Assembly (NCBI GenBank): GCA_023419875.1
Contig: JAEZXM010000318.1
Span: forward strand, 1 to 5,871
DNA from: Pseudomonadota bacterium
GTDB taxonomy: Bacteria > Myxococcota > Myxococcia > Myxococcales > Anaeromyxobacteraceae
DNA: 5,871 bases
Reading direction: 5' to 3'
Positions 1-5,215 of the stretch are shown here, one piece after another. The notes beneath the pieces are model-generated. The model ran no database searches. It saw only the letters and a list, made by a program, of their open reading frames with translations, and was not told the origin of the DNA. The translations under genes and the position numbers were made by a program. How positions within the stretch are numbered: the first letter of the stretch is position 1; each line of letters starts with the position of its first letter.

Positions 1-2099
1 GCACGCCCGGGAGCCCTGCGCCGTCCCCGGCGTTCATCGAGCCCGTCGAGCCCTCCACCGATGCCACCCCGTCTCTCGCCGAGGCGCTCGATCTCGACGA
101 GGGGGAGCTGGAGAAGGCGCTCCGCCGCGCCGACGCCAAGGCCCGCGACGGCGCGTCCGCCTCCCGCGGGTCGGAGGGCGAGCGCCGTCAGGCAGCCGAG
201 GACGCCCTCCGCGCGCTCGAGGAGGAGACGAGCGCGCGCCCGGCCGAGGTGGCCCGGTCGCGGCGCGACACCGTGTCCCTGGATCTGGAGGAGGGCGCGC
301 CGGACGCGCGCACCGCCGACGGGCCCGCGCTCCAGGAGGCGATCGAGGCCGCGCGGCGCGAGGCGTTCGAGCAGGCGAAGCGGGAGCTCGCGGAGCAGGC
401 GAAGCAGGAAGCCGCGGAGGCGGCGCGGCTCGTCCAGGCCGAGGCGCGGGCGGGGCGGGAGGCCGTCGCGAGCGCGCAGCGCGAGACGCAGGAGCTCGCG
501 CGCGCGCGGAAGGAGGCGGAGGAGCGCGCCCACGAGGCGGAGGAGCAGCTCCGGGCGCTGCGCGAGCAGTTCGAGGAGGAGAAGCGCAGGGCGGAGGAGC
601 GCGTCGCCACCGTGATGCAGCGCGCGGCCCAGGAAGAAGAGGCGGCCGACGAGCTGCGCCGGATGGCAGAGGACGAGAACCGCCGGCGGGACGAGGAGGC
701 GGCCCAGGCGCGCGCCGCCGACGAGGAGAAGCTCCGGCAGGCCATCGCCAGCGCCCGGTCCGAGATGGAGGCTCTGCGCCGCAAGACGGAGGACGAGGCG
801 CAGCGCCGGGCCGAGGCCGAGACCGCGCTGCGCCGGATCGAGGAGGCGCAGCGGCAGGCGATCGAGCGGGACGTGACGGAGCTCGCGCGCCTTCCCCTCG
901 GCCCCGAGGAGCAACGGTTCGAGCCGCCGCCGTTCTTCGCCCCGTTCGACGGCGCCGGCGAGCCGGAGCGGACGCCGGCGACGTCAGAAAACGCCTCGTC
1001 CTTCGAGGTCGCTCCCGCGGCCGAGGCCGACACGACGGGCGAAGGCGACGCCGGCCGCACCTACCCGCCCCCGCCCGCCCCGCTGCGCGAGGGCGATCTC
1101 GCCGAGATCCCGCTGCCGCGCCTGCTCGCCATGGCCGCCCGCGCCAAGCTCGGCGGCCGGCTCGACTTCCAGGGAGAGGTGGCGCGATCGGTCTGGTTCG
1201 AGGAGGGACGGGTGGTCGGGGCCGCCAGCACGGTCCCCTCCGACCGCGTGGAGGAGGTGGCCCTCCGGCTCGGCCTCATCACCCGCGAGCAGCACCGGCA
1301 GATCGCGCAGGCGACGGCCTCGCTCCCCTCGCGGCGCGCGGCGCTCCTCCTCCTCGAGCGCGGGTTCCTCAAGTCCACCGAGCTCACCGGCCTCGTCCGT
1401 CGCCGGATGGAGGAGGTGCTGTTCGGCGTCTTCGCCGAGGAGGGCGCACGGTTCCGCTGGACCGGCGCCGAGGTCCCGCCCGAGGAGCGGACCGCGCTCG
1501 AGCGCGGGACGCTCGCGCTCGCGGTGGAGGGCGTGCGGCGCCGCTGGCGCGGGGCGCGGGTGGACGCGCTGCTCGGCGGTCCGACCACGCTGCTCGCGCC
1601 GGTGGCCGGTGCGCCCGGCCCGTCGGAGCTCGGGCTCTCGACCGAGGAGCGGCGGGTCGTGGCGCTGGCCGACGGGCTGCGGGCCCTGGACGAGATCGTC
1701 CAGGCGAGCCCGCTCGACGCGCTCACCACCCGGCAGGTGCTCGCGGCGCTGGTCGCAGCAGGCGTGCTCTCCGTCCGGGTGCTGCACGCAGGCCAGCCGC
1801 GTGGAGGGGCCGCCGCCTCGATCGACCTCGCCCGGGTGAAGGACAAGCTCGAGCAGGTCCGCCGGGCGGACTACTTCACCGTCCTCGGGGTGGGCCGGCT
1901 CTGCACGCCGCACGAGGTGCGGGAGGCGGCCGACCGGCTCCTGGCCGAGTTCGAGCCGCGGCGGTTCGTCGAGGTCCCGGACCAGGGGCTCCCGTCGAGG
2001 CTCTCCGAGATCCTCCAGGTGATCCAGGACGCGCGGGAGGTCCTGTCCGACGATCGGCTCCGGGAGGAATACCTGAAGGGCCTCGGGGACGGCGCGTGA
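1..2099 (+). CDS. Coiled-coil / DUF4388 (PATAN-type) protein with C-terminal J-like domain, 5' end missing
   Basis: The frame is open from the left edge (first whole codon at 3) to TGA at 2097-2099, giving 698 visible residues; an in-frame GTG at 249 is internal, so the true start lies outside the window. Counting from position 3, I see an acidic segment (about 1-105), a long Glu/Arg/Ala-rich helix with coiled-coil character (about 106-296, e.g. REAFEQAKRELAEQAKQEAA), a Pro-rich disordered linker (about 297-360), a DUF4388 domain beginning LREGDLAEIPLPRLLAMAAR (about 361-500), a winged-helix-like segment (about 546-590) and a J-like domain (about 622-696, YFTVLGV and AREVLSDDRLREEYLKGL). DUF4388/PATAN domains are known from myxobacterial signalling proteins, often with receiver domains, which may lie in the missing N-terminus. 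At the position of the J-domain HPD motif there is Glu-Pro-Arg, so Hsp70 stimulation is doubtful. A cytoplasmic signalling or scaffold role is inference; no enzyme motif is visible. Confidence 0.88.
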   Translation, partial: TPGSPAPSPAFIEPVEPSTDATPSLAEALDLDEGELEKALRRADAKARDGASASRGSEGERRQAAEDALRALEEETSARPAEVARSRRDTVSLDLEEGAPDARTADGPALQEAIEAARREAFEQAKRELAEQAKQEAAEAARLVQAEARAGREAVASAQRETQELARARKEAEERAHEAEEQLRALREQFEEEKRRAEERVATVMQRAAQEEEAADELRRMAEDENRRRDEEAAQARAADEEKLRQAIASARSEMEALRRKTEDEAQRRAEAETALRRIEEAQRQAIERDVTELARLPLGPEEQRFEPPPFFAPFDGAGEPERTPATSENASSFEVAPAAEADTTGEGDAGRTYPPPPAPLREGDLAEIPLPRLLAMAARAKLGGRLDFQGEVARSVWFEEGRVVGAASTVPSDRVEEVALRLGLITREQHRQIAQATASLPSRRAALLLLERGFLKSTELTGLVRRRMEEVLFGVFAEEGARFRWTGAEVPPEERTALERGTLALAVEGVRRRWRGARVDALLGGPTTLLAPVAGAPGPSELGLSTEERRVVALADGLRALDEIVQASPLDALTTRQVLAALVAAGVLSVRVLHAGQPRGGAAASIDLARVKDKLEQVRRADYFTVLGVGRLCTPHEVREAADRLLAEFEPRRFVEVPDQGLPSRLSEILQVIQDAREVLSDDRLREEYLKGLGDGA

Positions 2100-2115
2100 G
2101 CCGCCCGTGCGCGAA

Positions 2116-2145
2116 CCTGCCGTGCCCGCTACATGTACCGGCAGG
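2116..2145. promoter_or_regulatory. Overlapping inverted repeats upstream of def, operator-like
   Basis: The 76-nt gap between the DUF4388 gene and def holds two overlapping symmetric elements. The outer one is CCTGCCG (2116-2122) matched by CGGCAGG (2139-2145) across a 16-nt loop. The inner one is a 16-nt imperfect palindrome at 2126-2141, centred on TACATGTA (2130-2137) with CCG/CGG arms and a single C/C mismatch pair. No T-run follows, so an intrinsic terminator is unlikely. TACATG could also serve as a weak -10, giving a short leader before the def ribosome binding site, but I see no good -35. An operator or mRNA hairpin is inference. Confidence 0.3.
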
Positions 2146-2163
2146 ACGAGCGGTCCCTTCGTG

Positions 2164-2169
2164 AAGGAG
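2164..2169 (+). promoter_or_regulatory. Ribosome binding site of def
   Basis: AAGGAG lies 6 nt upstream of GTG 2176, a near-ideal Shine-Dalgarno sequence and spacing. It decides the start: the earlier in-frame GTG at 2107 would add 23 residues unlike any deformylase N-terminus, whereas starting at 2176 gives the family-typical MLREIVIWPDPVLKE. Confidence 0.8.
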
Positions 2170-2175
2170 TGCAGT

Positions 2176-2733
2176 GTGCTGCGTGAGATCGTCATCTGGC
2201 CCGACCCCGTGCTGAAGGAGATCGCCTCCCCCGTGGACCGGGTGGACGACTCCATCCGCCGCCTGCTGGACGACATGGCCGAGACCATGTACGCCGCCGA
2301 CGGCGTCGGTCTCGCCGCCCCGCAGATCGCCGAGCGCAAGCGGCTCGTGGTCATCGACACCTCGCCGCGCCAGGAAGGCCAGAAGCTCATCCACCTCGTG
2401 AACCCGGAGATCGTGAAGTACGAGGGCAAGACCACCTGGACCGAGGGCTGCCTCTCGATCCCGGGCGAGGCCGAGGAGGTGGAGCGCGCCGCCAAGGTCT
2501 GGGTCCGCGCGCTCGACTACCACGGCAAGCCCTTCGAGCTGGAGGCGGACGGCCTCCTCGCGATCGCCTGCCAGCACGAGACCGATCACCTGAACGGCAC
2601 GCTGTTCGTGGACCACCTCTCGAGCCTCAAGCGCGAGCTCATCAAGAAGCGGATGAAGAAGCTCAAGGCCGAGCGCGCGGCCGAGGCCGCCGCCGAGATC
2701 AAGGGCGCGGCGCGGCACGAGAAGGCGCTGTAG
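2176..2733 (+). CDS. def: Peptide deformylase
   Basis: Removes the N-formyl group from the initiator methionine of nascent proteins in the cytoplasm, at the ribosome exit; a metal-dependent (usually Fe2+) hydrolase needed before methionine aminopeptidase acts. The 185-residue product has all three family motifs: GVGLAAPQ (residues 43-50), EGCLS (90-94, Cys92 metal ligand) and HETDH (134-138, His134 and His138 metal ligands, Glu135 catalytic). The N-terminus (IVIWPDPVLK) and the overall length fit bacterial deformylases. The last 35 or so residues are a Lys/Arg/Ala-rich charged helix, a common extension in this family. The GTG start at 2176 is supported by AAGGAG 6 nt upstream. It sits 76 nt after the DUF4388 gene on the same strand, so read-through is possible; no fmt gene is visible beside it. 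Its stop is 9 nt from the stop of the convergent lipoprotein gene. Confidence 0.97.
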   Translation: MLREIVIWPDPVLKEIASPVDRVDDSIRRLLDDMAETMYAADGVGLAAPQIAERKRLVVIDTSPRQEGQKLIHLVNPEIVKYEGKTTWTEGCLSIPGEAEEVERAAKVWVRALDYHGKPFELEADGLLAIACQHETDHLNGTLFVDHLSSLKRELIKKRMKKLKAERAAEAAAEIKGAARHEKAL

Positions 2734-2742
2734 GACGGCGGA

Positions 2743-5019
2743 TCAGTAGAGATAGACCGCGCCGGCGTTGGAGGCCGAGTTGTCCGCCTGTGAGCCGCCG
2801 ATGCCCGTGGCGCTGCTGTCCTCGTTGCGGGCCTGCACCGCAAGGGTGCGGCCATCGCCGCTCAATCTCACGCCGCCGAAATTGTCGGAGGCTCCCGTGT
2901 TGGACGCCTTGACGTACGCCCGCTGGGTCCAGCTGCCGCCGCTGCGCGCGAAGACGTAGACGGCTCCGGAGCTCACGAGCGAGTTGTCGGGCCCGGAGCC
3001 ACCCACGCCGACGGCACCGGAGTCCTCCTGGCCCGCTCCCACGGCCATCGTGTTGCCGTCCGCGCTCAACGCCACCGTCCCGAAGAAGTCTGCCGCCTCG
3101 GCGTTGAACGCCTTCACGTATGCCTGCTGCGTCCACGTGGTGCCGCTGCGCGTGAAGACATAGACGGCGCCCGACTCGATCGCCGAATTGTCCGTCTGCA
3201 CTCCGTCGATCCCGGTGGCGGCGCTGTCTTCGCGGGGCGCGCCGACGGCCAGCGTGTTCCCGTCGCCCGAGAGCGCGAGCGACTGGCCGAAGAAGTCCTC
3301 CGCCTCGGTGTTGGAGGCCTTGACGTACGCCTGCTGCGTCCACGTGGTCCCGCTCCTCGTGAACACGTATACAGCGCCCGAGTCCACGGCCGAGTTGTCC
3401 GCCTGCACTCCGTTGACGCCCGTCTCCGCACTGTCCTCGTCGTACGCCCCGACGGCGAGAGTATTCCCGTCCCCGCTCAGGGCGACCTCGGTTCCGAAGT
3501 AGTCGCGGGTCTCCGTGTTCGAGGCCTTGATGTAGGCCTGCTGCGACCAGGCGGTCCCGCTTCGCGTGAACACGTATGCGGCGCCCGCGGCCGCGCACGA
3601 GTTGCTGGATTGCGAGCCGTTGATCCCCGTCGCGCAGCTGTACTCTCCGAACGCGGCGGCGACGAGGGTGTTCCCGTCCGCGCTGATCGCGAGCTCGCTG
3701 CCGAAGGCGTCGTACGCGTCCGTGTTGGAGGCCTTCACGTACGCCTGCTGCGACCAGGTGGTGCCGCTCCGGACGAAGACGTAGACGGCGCCGGAGGTCT
3801 CCATGCTGTTGTCCGCCTGGGATCCGCCGACGCCCCTCGCGCTGCTGTCCTCTCCCATGGCTCCGACCGCCATCGTGCTTCCGTCCGCGCTCAGGGCGAC
3901 CACGCCCCCGAACCCATCTCCGGCCTCGGTGTTCGAGCCCTTGATGTAGGCTTGCTGCGACCACGTGGAGCCCGTGCGCGTGAAGACGTAGACGGCCCCC
4001 GCGCCGGTCGCCGAGTTGTCGGCTTGCGATCCGCCGATCCCCTTGGCGTTGCTGTCCTCGTAGGGCGCTCCGACTGCCATCGTGTTTCCGTCCGCACTCA
4101 GGGCGATACTACCGAAACCGTCCTGCGCACCGGTGTTCGAGGCCTTGAAGTACCCGATCGCCGCCAGCATCTGTTCCGCGGAGGTGGGGGTGGAGGGCGT
4201 GCAGCCATGCTCGTTGCACGCGTCCACGCGGTACCGCGCGCTCGCCCACGGGTGGAGGTGCACCGAGACGTCGATCGCATAGGAGGTCCCGGTGAGATCG
4301 CCCGAGCGCTGCACGTAGGTCGCCCCGTCCAGGCTCTCGAAGAACCGGTAGCTCGTGGCGCGCGCCGCCGTCGCCCACGAGAACTGCAGCTGCTTCACAC
4401 CCGCCGTCACAGCGAGCGCGGGCTTCGCGGGGAGCACCAGGGAGCAGGTCACGTCCACGTCGCCCACGTCGTCGTGGTCCATCGTCCCGGAGGCGTTGGC
4501 GATCGAACAGCTCGCCCCCGGCGGCGGGGTCCTGACGGTCACGGCGTAGCTCGCCTGATACGGGATCGCGTTCGGAAACTGGTACACGCCGTTCGCCGAA
4601 ACCGTGTGCTCCGCCCCGTTCAGCTCCAGCACGACGCTCTCTCCCGCTGCGAGCCCCGCCGCCACGCCGCCCACGTGGTGCACCTCGCTCGCGCACGCCA
4701 CGACGATGCTCCGGACCGCCTCCGACCCGACGGTTCCCTGCCCGTTGTTCACCGTGCACGTCTGCCCGGCCGGCTGCGTACCGACCTGGACGTCGTAGTC
4801 GCGGCCTTCCTGGAGCGGAGCCGCGAACGTGAACTCGGTCGCGCCCGCCGGCACCGCCAGGTCGCGGCCCCCGTTGAGCTGGAGGACGAGCCCGGTCGCG
4901 GTCAGCCCCTGGACCGTCCCACCCACCGTCCGCACATCTCCGGGGTCGCTGGTCCCTCCACAGGCGAGGAGACACAACGAGATGACAACTGCCGAGACGG
5001 CATGACTGCGAGCGGACAT
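2743..5019 (-). CDS. FG-GAP repeat lipoprotein, predicted seven-bladed beta-propeller
   Basis: 758 residues, ATG at 5019 with AGGGGGA upstream, TGA at 2743-2745. The N-terminus is a lipoprotein signal peptide: Arg4, a hydrophobic stretch, then lipobox LLAC with Cys20 as the predicted lipidated residue. Next come two homologous beta domains (31-109 and 115-192), each with a Cys pair 21 residues apart (C88/C109, C171/C192), then a fibronectin-III-like domain (about 197-281, with C268 and C273). Residues 290-758 are seven tandem repeats of 67-69 residues (last one 57), each with the pattern YxKASNT..D.FG...LSxDGNTxAVGA..EDS..TG..G.Q.DNS...GAVYVFxRSG.TWxQQA, matching FG-GAP type repeats. Likely role: exported, membrane-anchored surface or periplasmic protein; such propellers usually mediate binding. 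No catalytic residues are evident and the ligand is unknown. By eye, third codon positions are less GC-rich than in neighbouring genes. The annotation is firm for architecture, open for function. Confidence 0.93.
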   Translation of the reverse strand: MSARSHAVSAVVISLCLLACGGTSDPGDVRTVGGTVQGLTATGLVLQLNGGRDLAVPAGATEFTFAAPLQEGRDYDVQVGTQPAGQTCTVNNGQGTVGSEAVRSIVVACASEVHHVGGVAAGLAAGESVVLELNGAEHTVSANGVYQFPNAIPYQASYAVTVRTPPPGASCSIANASGTMDHDDVGDVDVTCSLVLPAKPALAVTAGVKQLQFSWATAARATSYRFFESLDGATYVQRSGDLTGTSYAIDVSVHLHPWASARYRVDACNEHGCTPSTPTSAEQMLAAIGYFKASNTGAQDGFGSIALSADGNTMAVGAPYEDSNAKGIGGSQADNSATGAGAVYVFTRTGSTWSQQAYIKGSNTEAGDGFGGVVALSADGSTMAVGAMGEDSSARGVGGSQADNSMETSGAVYVFVRSGTTWSQQAYVKASNTDAYDAFGSELAISADGNTLVAAAFGEYSCATGINGSQSSNSCAAAGAAYVFTRSGTAWSQQAYIKASNTETRDYFGTEVALSGDGNTLAVGAYDEDSAETGVNGVQADNSAVDSGAVYVFTRSGTTWTQQAYVKASNTEAEDFFGQSLALSGDGNTLAVGAPREDSAATGIDGVQTDNSAIESGAVYVFTRSGTTWTQQAYVKAFNAEAADFFGTVALSADGNTMAVGAGQEDSGAVGVGGSGPDNSLVSSGAVYVFARSGGSWTQRAYVKASNTGASDNFGGVRLSGDGRTLAVQARNEDSSATGIGGSQADNSASNAGAVYLY
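2746..4152 (-). repeat. Seven tandem ~207-bp coding repeats (FG-GAP blades)
   Basis: Seven direct repeats within the lipoprotein gene, from Tyr290 to the C-terminus. Unit lengths in residues are 68, 69, 69, 69, 69, 68 and 57. Units 1, 6 and 7 lack one residue just after FG compared with units 2-5. The best conserved DNA encodes the TWxQQAYVKASNT stretch, recurring on the + strand at about 2905-2943, 3109-3147, 3316-3354, 3523-3561, 3730-3768, 3937-3975 (reverse complement is coding). Units 4 and 5 are most alike. Unit 3 is the most divergent in its loops (EYSC for EDSx, AAAF for VGAP). Confidence 0.92.
4444..4929 (-). repeat. Two tandem Cys-paired beta domains in the lipoprotein
   Basis: Residues 31-109 and 115-192 are diverged copies of one domain. 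Shared positions: VGG at the start, L.LNG (LQLNG and LELNG), a V.A.G stretch, F or YQF, Y.V.V.T.P.G..C...N..GT, and a final VxC. Each has two cysteines 21 residues apart, well placed for a disulfide in an exported protein. The same kind of domain is common in large myxobacterial secreted proteins (recalled family knowledge); I do not know an assigned function. Confidence 0.75.
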
Positions 5020-5024
5020 GTGGA

Positions 5025-5031
5025 TCCCCCT
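5025..5031 (-). promoter_or_regulatory. Ribosome binding site of the FG-GAP lipoprotein
   Basis: Read on the minus strand, AGGGGGA precedes ATG 5019 by 5 nt. A purine-rich Shine-Dalgarno sequence here supports this start, as does the signal peptide that begins immediately. Confidence 0.65.
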
Positions 5032-5062
5032 GCGAGCGTACGGAACGCGAGTGCGCGTCGGG

Positions 5063-5071
5063 ATGCTAGCA
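5063..5071 (-). promoter_or_regulatory. Possible extended -10 promoter for the lipoprotein gene
   Basis: The minus strand reads TGCTAGCAT: an extended TGn element followed by TAGCAT, which matches TATAAT at four of six positions including the first TA and the last T. It would start transcription near 5056, giving a leader of about 37 nt to ATG 5019. The region 17 nt upstream has no recognisable -35, so the assignment rests on the extended -10 and position alone. Confidence 0.3.
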
Positions 5072-5215
5072 GGACCCTCGACGGAGCCGAGGACGAAAAC
5101 GGTCGGCAGTTCACCTACACCGCGCTACACGTCGAGCGGCGACCTGGAGCCAACGCCGGCAGCCGTCCACGACCGCTCGTCGATCGCCCGGTGGGCTTCC
5201 ACGCCGGCGCAGCTC

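Larger units (their letters stand above)
5020..5215. other. Intergenic spacer between the arabinofuranosidase and lipoprotein genes
   Basis: 196 nt with no credible gene. It carries the lipoprotein's Shine-Dalgarno sequence and a candidate promoter at its left side. Near the right side, a 7-bp inverted repeat pairs CGCCGGC (5154-5160) with GCCGGCG (5203-5209) across 42 nt, and a 4-bp hairpin GTGG/CCAC lies at 5191-5202. Neither is followed by a U-run in the direction of transcription, so I do not call an intrinsic terminator for the arabinofuranosidase gene. Confidence 0.5.

Noticed and set aside
249..251. GTG 249 as the start of the DUF4388 protein
   Set aside because: The same frame is open for 82 more codons to the left edge with protein-like acidic helical sequence, and no clear Shine-Dalgarno precedes this GTG.
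188..1060. 290-codon Ser/Ala/Arg-rich minus-strand frame opposite the coiled coil
   Set aside because: It is an antisense shadow of Glu/Arg/Ala codons; no plausible ribosome binding site or protein family.
2107..2175. Upstream GTG 2107 as the def start
   Set aside because: It would add 23 residues unlike deformylases and lacks a ribosome binding site; GTG 2176 has AAGGAG at 6 nt.
984..2495. 503-codon open frame on the minus strand across the DUF4388 gene and def
   Set aside because: It lies antisense to two well-supported genes, its product is low-complexity Arg/Glu/Pro/Gly sequence with no family resemblance, and such open frames are expected opposite GC-rich codons.
3460..3480. SxDGNT motifs in the repeats as Asp-boxes of sialidase-like propellers
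   Set aside because: The spacing does not match S-x-D-x-G-x-T-W, and the FG...GA pattern fits FG-GAP repeats better.
2746..4152. Regular ~207-bp periodicity as a CRISPR or non-coding satellite array
   Set aside because: The unit is a multiple of three, fully open in one frame, and conserved at protein level as FG-GAP blades; it is a coding repeat.
5154..5209. Inverted repeat CGCCGGC/GCCGGCG as a rho-independent terminator of the arabinofuranosidase gene
   Set aside because: The loop is 42 nt, the motif is a common palindromic GC string, and there is no U-run after it.
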